Source: Sphingobium bisphenolivorans
GTDB lineage: Bacteria > Pseudomonadota > Alphaproteobacteria > Sphingomonadales > Sphingomonadaceae
Reading direction: 5' to 3'
Assembly (NCBI RefSeq): GCF_000412635.1
Contig: NZ_ASTG01000006.1
Coordinates: 35,254 to 99,253, forward strand
DNA length: 64,000 nt
The notes below the pieces were generated by a model, which had not been told where the DNA came from, searched no databases, and was given only the letters and a program-made list of their open reading frames with translations. The number at the start of each line of letters is the position of its first letter. Position 1 is the stretch's first letter. Below are positions 9,591 to 18,954 of this stretch, piece by piece. Position numbers and translations under genes: made by a program.

Positions 9591-10286
9591 ATGATCCTGG
9601 CGCGCTTTATCCTGCTGACGGTCGTCGGACTCGCCGCCCCCGCGCAGGCGGCAACGCGCGGCTTTACCGTCACCAGCTTCGACGCGATCCGGGTCGACGC
9701 CCCCATAGAGGTGATCGTCACGACCGGAGCCGGCGCGTCCGCCCGGTCGGAGGGGGACCAGCAGCTGCTCGACCGGCTGAAGGTCGATGTGTCAGGCCGG
9801 CTGCTGACCATCACGATGGAGCGGCCCCGGCCGGGCGAGAAATCCGGAGGTCGCGCGCTGCTGCGTCTCTCCACCGGCAACCTCATGCGCGTCGTGCTGA
9901 TCGGTGGCGGATCGATATCAATCAACCGGATGAAGGGGCTGCGCGGAGAGATCATCTTGGGTGGCAATGGCGATGTCAGCGTCGCAGCCGTGGACCTCGA
10001 TCAATTGAACCTGGGCGTGGCGGGTGCGGGCCGGGCGACGCTCGCGGGCCGTGCTGGTGTGGCGACGGTGCGGGTGAACGGACCGGGCGCCGTGGCCGCG
10101 GAAGGCCTGCACGCGCGACAGGCGACCGTAGCGATTGACGGACCGGGCACTGTCACGCTGACGGCCGACGTGACGGCAAAGGTCAGCGCGTCCGGATCAG
10201 GCGACGTGACGGTGATCGGCAAGGCGGCATGCAGCGTCGATAATCGCGGAACCGGGCGGATTTCCTGCGGCGGCGCGGCTTATTGA
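9591..10286 (+). CDS. Exported DUF2807 (GIN-domain) beta-helix protein
   Basis: A signal peptide (cleavage after AQA near residue 20) precedes a 200-aa region with repeated short strands such as GGGSISI, LGGNGDVSV, VAGAGRATL, VNGPGAVA, IDGPGTVTL and GSGDVTVIG. The opening FTVTSFDAIRVDAPIEVIV is the characteristic start of the DUF2807 head domain. Such proteins are periplasmic or outer-surface beta-helices of unknown function. AAGAGG lies just before ATG 9591. It is divergent from the M28 peptidase and upstream of the Amt-like gene. Confidence 0.8.
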   Translation: MILARFILLTVVGLAAPAQAATRGFTVTSFDAIRVDAPIEVIVTTGAGASARSEGDQQLLDRLKVDVSGRLLTITMERPRPGEKSGGRALLRLSTGNLMRVVLIGGGSISINRMKGLRGEIILGGNGDVSVAAVDLDQLNLGVAGAGRATLAGRAGVATVRVNGPGAVAAEGLHARQATVAIDGPGTVTLTADVTAKVSASGSGDVTVIGKAACSVDNRGTGRISCGGAAY

Positions 10287-10353
10287 GGCAGCTTCTCCAA
10301 TCAGGCTTAGCCAAGTCTTTACCGAAGCGATTTAAGGCAGCGGGAGTTTTCGA

Positions 10354-11643
10354 TTGCCAGGACGTTCGATGCGCCTTCCGCCTGCCCTCCTCCTCGTTGC
10401 TGCCGGGACCTTCCTGCCTCAGCCTGCCCTGGCGCAGGTGGCGGTGGCCGACAGCGGCGATACGGGCTGGTTGATGCTGTGCAGCCTGCTGGTGATGCTG
10501 GGCGCCCTGCCGGGCCTGCTGCTGCGCCATGCAGGGCTTACGAAGGCCAGGTCCGCACTGTCGATCATGACGCAGGGCATCGCGGTCGCGGCGGGCGCTT
10601 CGCTGCTTTGGGGGATCGCCGGATATAGCCTCGCCTTCGCCCCTGGAAGCGGATGGCTGGGCAGCGGGGCGAACCTTTTTCTCGCCAATCTAGGCGCCTT
10701 GCGCGAAGGGCTTACGGTTCCTGAGTCCGCCTTTGCGCTGTTCCAGATGGCGCTGGCACTGCTGGCGGCCTGCCTGTTGCCGGCCGCCGTTGCCGAGCGG
10801 GTGCGGATCGGCTGGATGGCGACTTTCGCCCCGCTTTGGCTGCTTCTGGTATACGCCCCGGTCGCCCACTGGATCTGGGCGGGCGGGTGGCTGGCGGCGA
10901 CTGGCGTGATCGACTTCGCCGGCGCGATCGTTCTTCATGTAAGCGCCGGCTTTTCCGCCCTCGTCCTGACACTGATTGTCGGCCCCCGGCGTGCAGCATC
11001 AACGCCGGGCCATTCGCCGGTACTGACCCTCGTGGGGGGCGCTCTGCTGTGGATCGGCTGGGCCGGCATCGTCGGCGGCTGGGCGCTCGGCGCCACGGAT
11101 GACGCCGCGACCGCCATCATCAGCATGCACTTCGCAGCCAGTGCCGGAGCGCTCAGTTGGGCGCTGCTCGATCGCGCGCTCAGCGGCCGCGCGCGGGCGA
11201 CCGGCCTGCTGTCGGGCGCGCTAGCGGGACTGGTCGCGATCTCCGCATCCGCCCCGCTGGTGGGCGCGGGCGGCGCCATGCTGATCGGCTTCGCAGCAGC
11301 CGCCATCTGCCGCTTGGCCAAGGCTCTGCTGAAGGACCGGATCGACGATGCCGCCGACATCTTCCTGATCCACGGCATCGGGGGCCTGACAGGCGCGCTG
11401 CTGCTCGTGCCCTTCGTACTGCCAGAAGCGGGGGGCGTGGGATTTCAGGCGGGGATCGATGTCGGCCATACACTCGCGATGCAACTGGTCGGGGTGGTCG
11501 TGGTTGCACTCTGGGCGATGCTCGGCTCCGCCATCCTGGCGCTGATCCTTTCGCTGGTCATGCCGCCGCGCCTGGAGCCGGAGGTAGAAGCCGAAGGGCT
11601 CGATCTGCCGCAGCACGGGCAGCAGGGCTGGGATTTTCGCTGA
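10354..11643 (+). CDS. Divergent ammonium transporter (Amt/Mep/Rh) family protein
   Basis: The 429-aa protein has a signal-like N-terminus (ends PALAQ) and about 11 hydrophobic segments, the Amt architecture. The first pore histidine is in DFAGAIVLHVSAG and the second in FLIHGIGGLTGALL, so the twin-His pore is kept. Other conserved positions differ: in the segment matching AmtB WFGFNAGS this protein reads WAGIVGGW, and the first phenylalanine-gate position reads Leu (FQMALALL). The start is either TTG 10354 (GGGAG 7 nt upstream) or ATG 10369. No glnK lies beside it. Transport of ammonium is therefore unproven. Confidence 0.75.
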   Translation: MPGRSMRLPPALLLVAAGTFLPQPALAQVAVADSGDTGWLMLCSLLVMLGALPGLLLRHAGLTKARSALSIMTQGIAVAAGASLLWGIAGYSLAFAPGSGWLGSGANLFLANLGALREGLTVPESAFALFQMALALLAACLLPAAVAERVRIGWMATFAPLWLLLVYAPVAHWIWAGGWLAATGVIDFAGAIVLHVSAGFSALVLTLIVGPRRAASTPGHSPVLTLVGGALLWIGWAGIVGGWALGATDDAATAIISMHFAASAGALSWALLDRALSGRARATGLLSGALAGLVAISASAPLVGAGGAMLIGFAAAAICRLAKALLKDRIDDAADIFLIHGIGGLTGALLLVPFVLPEAGGVGFQAGIDVGHTLAMQLVGVVVVALWAMLGSAILALILSLVMPPRLEPEVEAEGLDLPQHGQQGWDFR

Positions 11644-11648
11644 ACATC

Positions 11649-12506
11649 ATGCGCGTCGCGGTCGGCATCTTCGCGCATCAGGAGGAGCGGCGCATCGCCG
11701 CCTGCCTTGCCTCGCTGCCGCTCGACCGCCCCGGCACGCTGTTCCATGTGCTGGTGAACGGCTCCAAAGATGCGACGGCGGAGCGAGCGCGGGAGGCCGC
11801 AGGAGGGCGAGCCAATGTGCTCGTGCATGACTTGCCCTCTGGCGGCAAGTCACGGACGTGGAACCGCTTCATCCATGAACTGCTGACCGGGGAAGAGGAA
11901 GCCGTCATTTGCCTGGATGGCGATGCGCAGATCAGGGCCGGATCGATAGACGCACTCGCGAAGACACTGACGGACGGTCCGCGACTGAATGCCGCCGCCG
12001 GCATGCCGCTCAACGGCCGGTCTGCCGCCGCCTACCGCGAGAGCCTGCGCCACGACCGCGGCCTGTTCGGCGATCTCTACGCGCTCAGCGGCTTCTTCGT
12101 GCGGTCGATAAGGCAGCAGGAATTGCGCCTGCCGGAAGACCTGATTGGCGACGACGGGCTAGTCGCCGCCTGGGCGCATACAAACCTTGGGCCTGACGCC
12201 GCCTGGGACCGCGATCGGATCATGCCGTGCGAAGCGGCCGGCTTCCTCTGCGAGCCGGTAAGCCTGCTACACCCTGCGACCATCAGGATGCAATATTGCC
12301 GCCTGATCAACTATTCTGTGCGCTTCTTCCAGAACCGGATCATATCCGACATCATGGCGCGGGAGGGGCCGCAGGGCCTGCCGGTGCGGCTCAGCAGCCT
12401 CTACCCGCAATGGCTGCCGCGCTTCCGGCCGCGAGCCTTGCCGACCGGTTGGTTCGACCGGAAGGCACTCGCCCGGATGCGGGGGCAGATGGAGGGGAAC
12501 CGGTAA
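11649..12506 (+). CDS. Family 2 glycosyltransferase-like protein
   Basis: The 285-aa protein begins MRVAVGIFAHQEERRI, the nucleotide-binding strand of GT-A folds, followed by VLVNGSKD, the metal-binding DGD in ICLDGDAQI, and an acceptor-side acidic motif IGDDGL. These match family 2 glycosyltransferases. There is no transmembrane segment, so it should be cytosolic or peripheral. It starts 5 nt after the amt-like stop and is probably co-transcribed with it. The sugar donor and acceptor are unknown. Confidence 0.75.
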   Translation: MRVAVGIFAHQEERRIAACLASLPLDRPGTLFHVLVNGSKDATAERAREAAGGRANVLVHDLPSGGKSRTWNRFIHELLTGEEEAVICLDGDAQIRAGSIDALAKTLTDGPRLNAAAGMPLNGRSAAAYRESLRHDRGLFGDLYALSGFFVRSIRQQELRLPEDLIGDDGLVAAWAHTNLGPDAAWDRDRIMPCEAAGFLCEPVSLLHPATIRMQYCRLINYSVRFFQNRIISDIMAREGPQGLPVRLSSLYPQWLPRFRPRALPTGWFDRKALARMRGQMEGNR

Positions 12507-12526
12507 GGGTCCCGCCTCCCCTTACC
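12502..12526. terminator. Probable bidirectional terminator hairpin between convergent genes
   Basis: GGTAAGGG (12502-12509) and CCCTTACC (12519-12526) form a perfect 8-bp inverted repeat around a 9-nt loop. The stop codons of the glycosyltransferase and of the opposing symporter both lie inside the stem. There is no long U-tract, so termination strength is uncertain. Confidence 0.45.
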
Positions 12527-13856
12527 AGCGGTCGCGGCCCGCCAGTTCCTTGTTGATGTAAAGCGCCACCATCGTCGCCACTGCGCCCGACAGCAGGTAG
12601 ATGCCCGAGGCGGCAAGGCCGAACTTCACCGACAGCACCAGCGCCACCAGCGGCGCAAAGCCCGCGCCCACCAGCCAGGCAAGGTCGGACGTCAGCGCCG
12701 AACCCGTATAGCGCGCCTCGGCCGCGAAATTGGACGCAACCACGCCCGAGGACTGACCAAACGCCAAACCCAGCAGCATGAAGCCCAGGATCATGAAAGC
12801 CACTTCGCCCAGATCGCCGCCGTTAAGCAGCAAGGGGGCCATCACGCTGAACAGTGCGATGCCGAGCGCCGACCATGCGAGCAGCGAGCGGCGGCCGATC
12901 TGATCCGCGATAAAGCCCGACACGACGATGGCGAGCAGACCGACCGAGGCGCCGATCATCTCGATGATGAGGAAGCGCTCCAGCGGCTGCTTCGTGAACA
13001 GCGCCACCCAGGACAGCGGGAACACCGTCACCATGTGGAACAGTGCAAAGCTCGCAAGCGGGGCGAACGCCCCAATGATGATGTTGCGGCCTTCCGCCTT
13101 GACAGTCGGCAGGATCTCCGAAGGCACAAGATCGCGCTGCTCGAACAGCCGCTCGAACTCATGGGTCACCACGATGCGCAGACGCGCGAACAGCGCGACG
13201 ACATTGATCGCAAACGCGACGAAGAAAGGATAGCGCCAGCCCCAATCCAGGAAGTCCGCGCGCGAGAGCGTCATCAGGAAGAAGGCGAACAGGCCGCTCG
13301 CCACCAGCAGGGCGAGCGGTGCGCCAAGCTGCGGAACCATCGCATACCATCCGCGCTGATGCTGCGGGGCGTTCAGCGACAGCAGCGAGGCCAGGCCGTC
13401 CCACGTGCCGCCCAGCGCAACACCTTGGGCAGCGCGCAGGAGGATCAGCACGACGGCGGAATAATGGCCGATCGTCTCATAGCCGGGCATGAAGGCGATG
13501 GAGGCGGTCGATCCGCCGAGCAGGAACAGCGCGCCGGTCAGCTTCGTGCCCCGGCCATAATGGCGGTCGATCGCCATGAAGATCAGCGATCCCAACGGAC
13601 GCGTAATGAAGGCGACGGCGAAAATCCCGAAGGAATAAAGCGTACCTGTCAGCGCATCGACATAGGGAAAGACGAGGTTCGGAAACACGATCACCGAAGC
13701 GATCGCATAAACGAAAAAGTCGAAAAATTCGGAGGTTCTGCCGATGATTACCCCGATGGATATGTCACCCGGCGCGATCTTGTGGTCGCGCGCGTTGATC
13801 TTGCGCGCATCGTCCTCAAGCGGGGTGGAGGTAAAGGCAATCGTCGTTGAATTCAT
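12522..13856 (-). CDS. MFS transporter, metabolite:H+ symporter (MHS) type
   Basis: The protein (444 aa from ATG 13856) has about 12 hydrophobic segments. The motif after helix 2, RPLGSLIFMAIDRHYGRG, and the sequence GRTSEFFDFFVYAIAS near the N-terminus are typical of the MHS family (ShiA/KgtP/ProP-like proton symporters for organic acids or osmolytes). The second in-frame ATG is preferred because AAGGAG lies 9 nt before it, while the first at 13862 is only 3 nt away. It is divergent from cyoA, and a large inverted repeat lies in the gap. Substrate unknown. Confidence 0.85.
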   Translation of the reverse strand: MNSTTIAFTSTPLEDDARKINARDHKIAPGDISIGVIIGRTSEFFDFFVYAIASVIVFPNLVFPYVDALTGTLYSFGIFAVAFITRPLGSLIFMAIDRHYGRGTKLTGALFLLGGSTASIAFMPGYETIGHYSAVVLILLRAAQGVALGGTWDGLASLLSLNAPQHQRGWYAMVPQLGAPLALLVASGLFAFFLMTLSRADFLDWGWRYPFFVAFAINVVALFARLRIVVTHEFERLFEQRDLVPSEILPTVKAEGRNIIIGAFAPLASFALFHMVTVFPLSWVALFTKQPLERFLIIEMIGASVGLLAIVVSGFIADQIGRRSLLAWSALGIALFSVMAPLLLNGGDLGEVAFMILGFMLLGLAFGQSSGVVASNFAAEARYTGSALTSDLAWLVGAGFAPLVALVLSVKFGLAASGIYLLSGAVATMVALYINKELAGRDRW

Positions 13857-13890
13857 CGGCATCCGCTCCTTGATCGGGCAACCGGGCCGA

Positions 13891-13935
13891 TTTTCTGTTA
13901 TGCCGGCTGCCTGTAAGAGGCAACATAACAGAAAA
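13891..13935. promoter_or_regulatory. Perfect 12-bp inverted repeat in the MHS/cyoA divergent gap
   Basis: TTTTCTGTTATG (13891-13902) and CATAACAGAAAA (13924-13935) are exact reverse complements with a 21-nt spacer that holds a further small stem (GCCT/AGGC). It lies 35-80 bp upstream of the symporter start and 110-154 bp upstream of cyoA. A second short repeat, GGACA-N3-TGTCC, occurs at 13994-14006. It could be an operator, an mRNA hairpin or the scar of a small mobile element; the sequence alone does not decide. Confidence 0.55.
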
Positions 13936-14044
13936 CCCGCGGAGTCTAAGCGGTATCCCGCACTGCGGCCATTTTTTGCAGCTGCGCATAATAGGACAAA
14001 CTGTCCACTGTCGCTGCACTCGCAGACCGTCTAGGCGCGCGATC

Positions 14045-15160
14045 ATGTCACATCCCCCTTCTCCTTTCCGGAACCGGCTTCTGCGCTGGACCGCCCCGAT
14101 GCTGGCGCTGCCTCTGACGGCATGCGACTGGGTCGTCATGAATCCTTCGGGCGATGTTGCGGTGCAACAGCGTGATTTGATTCTGATCTCGACGGCACTG
14201 ATGCTGCTGATCGTCGTTCCGGTGATGGCGCTGATCGTCTGGTTCGCGTGGCGCTACCGCTCGGCGAGCGAGGCAGCCGAGAAGGAGTATGATCCGGACT
14301 GGGACCACAGCACCAAATTGGAACTGCTTATCTGGTCGGCGCCGCTGCTGATCATCATCGCGCTGGGGGCGCTCACCTGGGTGAGCACGCATAAGCTCGA
14401 TCCCTATCGCCCGCTCGACCGGATCGATGCGCAGACCCCCATCGATCCCAAGGTCAAGCCGTTGGTGATCCAGGTCGTCGCGCTCGACTGGAAGTGGCTG
14501 TTCATCTACCCCGAACTCGGCATTGCAACGGTCAACGAAATGGCCGTCCCGACCAATGTACCGGTCCGCTTCGACATCACCGCCTCGACGGTGATGAACA
14601 GCTTCTACGTGCCCGAACTTGCGGGCATGATCTATGCGATGCCGGGGATGAAGACGCAGTTGCACGCCGTCGCAAACCAGCCCGTCGCCAGCACCGGCAT
14701 CTCCGCCAACTATTCGGGCGCGGGCTTTAGCCACATGCGCTTTGCCTACAAGGCGCTGGACCGTGCTGGCTTCGAGGCTTGGGCTGCCGGCGTGAAGGCG
14801 AGCGGCGCAAGCCTTAGCCGCGACGTCTACCTCAAGCTCGCCAAGCCGAGCGAGAAAGCACCCGTCGCCTATTTCGCGCGGTCCGACCCCAAGCTGTTCG
14901 ACACGATCGTCAACCTCTGCCCCAAGCCCGGCCAGCGCTGCATGAGCGAGTTGATGCATATCGACCGGATGGGCGGCGCGGGCAAGGAATCGGCGCATGA
15001 CATTGGCGGGCTCCAGTACGACATGCCCGACAGCCATGTAATCGAGCAGTCGGACGAGAATAAGGGGCAGGAAACCGCCCCCGACGCCGGCCACGCGGCC
15101 AGCGGCCCTGCGGATCACTCCTCTCATAGCGGCGCGGATGCGCACGCGCAGCATCGGTAA
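14045..15160 (+). CDS. cyoA: Cytochrome bo3 ubiquinol oxidase subunit II
   Basis: The 371-aa protein has a lipoprotein signal ending LPLTAC, two further membrane helices (about 45-70 and 90-115) and a periplasmic cupredoxin-like domain. The binuclear copper ligands of cytochrome c oxidases (CxxxC region) are absent, while [19 protein letters not shown] and [13 protein letters not shown] match CyoA. This identifies a quinol oxidase. The tail is rich in His, Ser and Ala. It is first in cyoABCD-SURF1-regB-regA and starts 5 nt before cyoB. Confidence 0.95.
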   Translation: MSHPPSPFRNRLLRWTAPMLALPLTACDWVVMNPSGDVAVQQRDLILISTALMLLIVVPVMALIVWFAWRYRSASEAAEKEYDPDWDHSTKLELLIWSAPLLIIIALGALTWVSTHKLDPYRPLDRIDAQTPIDPKVKPLVIQVVALDWKWLFIYPELGIATVNEMAVPTNVPVRFDITASTVMNSFYVPELAGMIYAMPGMKTQLHAVANQPVASTGISANYSGAGFSHMRFAYKALDRAGFEAWAAGVKASGASLSRDVYLKLAKPSEKAPVAYFARSDPKLFDTIVNLCPKPGQRCMSELMHIDRMGGAGKESAHDIGGLQYDMPDSHVIEQSDENKGQETAPDAGHAASGPADHSSHSGADAHAQHR

Positions 15161-15165
15161 GAAAT

Positions 15166-17172
15166 ATGACCGGCACACTCACGACAACGCAGATGATCCT
15201 CGGTCGTCTGAACTGGGACGCCTTCCCGCTGCACGAGCCGATCGTCGTCGCGACCTTCGCGGCGGTGGTGCTGGGCGGGATCGCGATGATCGCGGCGCTC
15301 AGCTATTTCCGCCTCTGGGGCTATCTCTGGAAGGAATGGTTCACCAGCGTCGACCATAAAAAGATCGGCATCATGTACATGGTGCTCGGCCTCGTCATGT
15401 TCCTGCGCGGCTTTGCCGACGCCATCATGATGCGCATTCAGCAGGCCTGGGCCTTCAACGGCTCGGAAGGCTATCTGAACGCGCATCACTATGACCAGAT
15501 CTTCACGGCGCATGGCGTCATCATGATCTTCTTCGTAGCGATGCCGTTCATCACCGGCCTGATGAACTATATCGTCCCGCTCCAGATCGGCGCGCGCGAC
15601 GTCAGCTTCCCGTTCCTCAACAACTTTTCCTTCTGGATGACGGCGGGCGGCGCGGTGCTGGTGATGATGTCGCTGTTCGTCGGCGAGTTCGCACAGACCG
15701 GCTGGCTCGCTTACCCGCCGCTTTCAGGGATCGACTACAGCCCCGCGACCGGGGTCGATTATTATATCTGGGCGCTACAGGTGGCCGGTGTCGGCACGAC
15801 CTTGTCGGGCATCAACCTGATCGCGACCATCGTGAAGATGCGCGCGCCGGGCATGAGCCTGATGAAGATGCCGGTCTTCACCTGGACCTCCCTCTGCGCG
15901 AACGTCCTGATCGTCGCCTCCTTCCCGATCCTGACCGCGACGCTCGTCCTGCTATCGCTCGACCGCTATGTCGGCACCAACTTCTTCACCAATGACTTTG
16001 GCGGCAATCCGATGATGTACGTCAACCTCATCTGGATCTGGGGCCATCCGGAGGTGTACATCCTCATCCTGCCGCTGTTCGGCGTCTTTTCCGAGGTCAC
16101 CTCGACCTTCTCGGGCAAGCGGCTCTTCGGCTACACCTCCATGGTCTATGCGACCTGCACCATCATGGTGCTGTCCTACCTGGTGTGGCTGCACCACTTC
16201 TTCACCATGGGGTCGGGGGCCAGCGTCAACAGCTTCTTCGGCATCACGACGATGATCATCTCGATCCCGACGGGGGCCAAGCTCTTCAACTGGCTGTTCA
16301 CCATGTATCGCGGCAAGATCCGGTTCGAGCTGCCGATGATGTGGACCGTCGCCTTCATGCTGACCTTCACCATCGGCGGCATGACCGGCGTGTTGCTGGC
16401 CGTTCCCCCCGCCGACTTCGTGCTGCACAACTCGCTGTTCCTGATCGCGCACTTCCATAACGTGATCATCGGCGGCGTGCTGTTCGGCCTGTTCGCGGCG
16501 ATCAACTATTGGTGGCCCAAGGCGTTCGGGTTTAAGCTCAACGTCTTCTGGGGCAAGGTAAGCTTCTGGTGCTGGAACATTGGTTTCTGGCTCGCCTTCG
16601 GCCCGCTCTATGTGCTCGGCCTCATGGGTGTCACCCGCCGCCTGCGCGTATTGGACGACCCGACGCTGCACCCCTGGTTCATCGTCGCGGCGATCGGCGC
16701 GGCGGTCATCGCCTGCGGCATCGGCGCCATGTTGATCCAGTTCGCCGTCTCCATCTGGAAGCGCGAAGAATATAAGGAACTGTCAGGCGATCCATGGGAT
16801 GGCCGGACGCTGGAATGGGCGACCAGCTCGCCCCCGCCGGACTATAACTTCGCGTTCACCCCCGTCGTTTATGACGGCGACACTTGGACGGACATGAAGA
16901 AGCACGGCTATCAGCGGCCGCTCTCGGGCTACCAGCCGATCCATATGCCCAGCAACACGGGCGCGGGGATCATCCTCGCCGGTCTTGCCACGGTCTGCGG
17001 CTTCGCGCTCATCTGGTACATCTGGTGGCTGGCTGGCCTCAGCTTCGTCGGGATCGTCGGGGTCGCGATCGGCCATACCTTCAACTACAAGCGCGACTTC
17101 TACATCCCGCAGGATGTCGTCACGCGCACCGAGGAAGAGCGCACGCGCATCCTCGCCTCGGCCGGAGTCTGA
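15166..17172 (+). CDS. cyoB: Cytochrome bo3 ubiquinol oxidase subunit I
   Basis: This is the catalytic subunit that reduces oxygen to water and pumps protons in the inner membrane. The 668-aa protein keeps the key residues at a constant offset of 10 from the E. coli numbering I recall: quinol site Arg81, Asp85, His108 and Gln111, haem b ligand His116, proton-channel Glu296, cross-linked CuB ligands His294 and Tyr298 in GHPEVY, and His343/His344 in LHHFF. Haem ligands lie in LIAHFHN. The quinol site residues confirm that ubiquinol, not cytochrome c, is the donor. Confidence 0.97.
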   Translation: MTGTLTTTQMILGRLNWDAFPLHEPIVVATFAAVVLGGIAMIAALSYFRLWGYLWKEWFTSVDHKKIGIMYMVLGLVMFLRGFADAIMMRIQQAWAFNGSEGYLNAHHYDQIFTAHGVIMIFFVAMPFITGLMNYIVPLQIGARDVSFPFLNNFSFWMTAGGAVLVMMSLFVGEFAQTGWLAYPPLSGIDYSPATGVDYYIWALQVAGVGTTLSGINLIATIVKMRAPGMSLMKMPVFTWTSLCANVLIVASFPILTATLVLLSLDRYVGTNFFTNDFGGNPMMYVNLIWIWGHPEVYILILPLFGVFSEVTSTFSGKRLFGYTSMVYATCTIMVLSYLVWLHHFFTMGSGASVNSFFGITTMIISIPTGAKLFNWLFTMYRGKIRFELPMMWTVAFMLTFTIGGMTGVLLAVPPADFVLHNSLFLIAHFHNVIIGGVLFGLFAAINYWWPKAFGFKLNVFWGKVSFWCWNIGFWLAFGPLYVLGLMGVTRRLRVLDDPTLHPWFIVAAIGAAVIACGIGAMLIQFAVSIWKREEYKELSGDPWDGRTLEWATSSPPPDYNFAFTPVVYDGDTWTDMKKHGYQRPLSGYQPIHMPSNTGAGIILAGLATVCGFALIWYIWWLAGLSFVGIVGVAIGHTFNYKRDFYIPQDVVTRTEEERTRILASAGV

Positions 17173-17177
17173 CAGCA

Positions 17178-17807
17178 ATGAGCAGCGCAACTGCAACGGC
17201 GCATCGGGAAGAGCGGGCCTACCATCTTCCCGAGGAGCCGCACCTCCACGAAGGCCACAGCACCATGCTGGGCTTCTGGATGTACCTGATGAGCGACTGT
17301 CTCATCTTCGCCATCCTCTTCGCCACCTACGCGGTGCTGGGCGGCAATTATGCCGGCGGACCGGGGCCCAAGGACCTGTTCGACCTCAACCTCATCGCGC
17401 TTAACACCGCGATGCTGCTCTTCTCCTCCATCACCTATGGCTTTGCCATGCTGGCGATGGAGAAGGACCGGGTGAGCGCGACGCAGGGCTGGCTGCTGAT
17501 CACCCTGCTGTTCGGCGGCGCGTTCCTGTTCATCGAGCTCTACGAATTCTCGCACCTCATCCATGAGGGCGCGGGTCCGACGCGCAGCGCCTTCCTCTCG
17601 TCCTTCTTCACGCTGGTCGGCACGCACGGTCTGCACGTCACCTTCGGTTCGATCTGGCTGATCACGCTGATGGTGCAGGTCGCGCGCAAGGGGCTGATCA
17701 CCGCCAACAAGCGCCGCCTGCTGTGCCTCAGCATGTTCTGGCACTTCCTCGACGTCATCTGGATCGGCGTCTTCACCTTTGTCTATCTGATGGGAATGCT
17801 GCGATGA
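17178..17807 (+). CDS. cyoC: Cytochrome bo3 ubiquinol oxidase subunit III
   Basis: The 209-aa protein has five hydrophobic segments and the family sequences LGFWMYLMSDCLIFA, LFIELYEFSHLI and TLVGTHGLHVTFG. ATG 17178 follows the cyoB stop by 5 nt. Its stop overlaps the cyoD start (ATGA). Subunit III stabilises the oxidase complex and is not catalytic. Confidence 0.95.
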   Translation: MSSATATAHREERAYHLPEEPHLHEGHSTMLGFWMYLMSDCLIFAILFATYAVLGGNYAGGPGPKDLFDLNLIALNTAMLLFSSITYGFAMLAMEKDRVSATQGWLLITLLFGGAFLFIELYEFSHLIHEGAGPTRSAFLSSFFTLVGTHGLHVTFGSIWLITLMVQVARKGLITANKRRLLCLSMFWHFLDVIWIGVFTFVYLMGMLR

Positions 17808-18232
17808 ACGAAGCCGTCCATCCTCACGACGCCCATGGGCATAACGACGATCATCACGAAGAGGGCGCGCATGGCAGCTTCGGCAGCTACATGATCGGCT
17901 TCGGCCTGTCGGTCATCTTGACGGCCATCCCCTTCTGGCTGGTTATGAGCGGCTATCTGGGCGACCGGCAGCTCACCGCCTTCGTCATCATGGCCTTCGC
18001 CGCGGTGCAGGTGGTCGTGCACATGATCTACTTCCTGCACATGAACACCCGGATCGAAGGCGGCTGGTCCTTCATGGCGATGATGCTGACGCTGGTGCTG
18101 GTCGTCATCACCCTGTCGGGCTCGATGTGGGTCATGTACCACCTCAACAACAATATGATGCCGCATGAACAGATGAACATGGACGCAACGCAGGAGATGC
18201 GCGTCATGCACAATATGAGCGAGATGCCGTGA
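17804..18232 (+). CDS. cyoD: Cytochrome bo3 ubiquinol oxidase subunit IV
   Basis: The 142-aa protein has three membrane segments and the subunit IV sequence VHMIYFLHMN. It is longer than usual at both ends: the N-terminus is His/Asp-rich (HPHDAHGHNDDHH) and the C-terminus Met-rich (MMPHEQMNMDATQEMRVM), which could bind metal. It overlaps cyoC upstream (ATGA) and the SURF1 gene downstream (GTGA). Confidence 0.93.
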   Translation: MNEAVHPHDAHGHNDDHHEEGAHGSFGSYMIGFGLSVILTAIPFWLVMSGYLGDRQLTAFVIMAFAAVQVVVHMIYFLHMNTRIEGGWSFMAMMLTLVLVVITLSGSMWVMYHLNNNMMPHEQMNMDATQEMRVMHNMSEMP

Positions 18233-18954
18233 CATCGCCCGAAACCGGGGAGCGCCGCCGGCGATCCCCGGTTTTCCTGATCGGCCTGACGCTGATCGCC
18301 TTTCTCTTTTCCACCGGGTTCGGCGCGCTCGGCGTCTGGCAGGTCCAGCGGCTCGCCTGGAAGCAGGACCTGATCGCCAGGGTTGACGCGCGGCTTGACG
18401 CACCGCCCGTAACCGCTCCCCCCTTCGCGACGAGAGCCGACGAATATCGCCGCGTGTCCGTTTTCGGGCATTTCCTGCATGACAGGGCCGTGCTGGTGCA
18501 GGCGGTGACGGTGCGCGGCGCGGGCTTCTGGGTACTGACACCGCTCGTCACCGGCCGCGGCTTCACGCTGATCATCAATCGGGGCTTCGTGCCTGCCGAC
18601 GAGCGCCACCATTATGATCGGCCTCCCGGCGAGGTGCGGATCGCCGGCCTGATGCGGTTGAGCGAACCGGGCGGCGGCTTCCTACGCTCCAACGATCCGG
18701 CTGCCGACCGCTGGTACTCGCGCGATGTGGCGGCTATCGCCACGGTGAAGAAAGTGAGCGGCCCCGTCGCCAATTATTTCGTCGACGCAGGCGCATCCCC
18801 CTCTCCAGACACATTTCCCATCGGCGGCCTCACCGTCGTCACCTTCCCCAACAATCATCTGTCCTATGCGATCACATGGTTCGTGCTGGCGGCGATGGTC
18901 GCAGCTGCTTACATATTCGCCATGCGTCAGGAGTGGAAAGCCCGCCACGGATGA
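18229..18954 (+). CDS. SURF1 family oxidase assembly factor
   Basis: The 241-aa protein has one transmembrane helix near each end and the SURF1 signature segments LGVWQVQRLAWK, LIINRGFVP and HLSYAITWF. SURF1 proteins help insert haem into haem-copper oxidase subunit I. A quinol-oxidase-specific version (Surf1q) is known in Paracoccus, and the location inside this cyo operon suggests the same role. The GTG start overlaps the cyoD stop by 4 nt, and the stop overlaps regB by 4 nt. No cyoE (haem O synthase) is present here. Confidence 0.92.
   Translation: MTSPETGERRRRSPVFLIGLTLIAFLFSTGFGALGVWQVQRLAWKQDLIARVDARLDAPPVTAPPFATRADEYRRVSVFGHFLHDRAVLVQAVTVRGAGFWVLTPLVTGRGFTLIINRGFVPADERHHYDRPPGEVRIAGLMRLSEPGGGFLRSNDPAADRWYSRDVAAIATVKKVSGPVANYFVDAGASPSPDTFPIGGLTVVTFPNNHLSYAITWFVLAAMVAAAYIFAMRQEWKARHG

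Noticed and set aside
13870..13885. FNR/Anr box near TTGATCGGGCAA upstream of cyoA
   Set aside because: The right half-site ATCAA is absent, so it does not meet the TTGAT-N4-ATCAA consensus.
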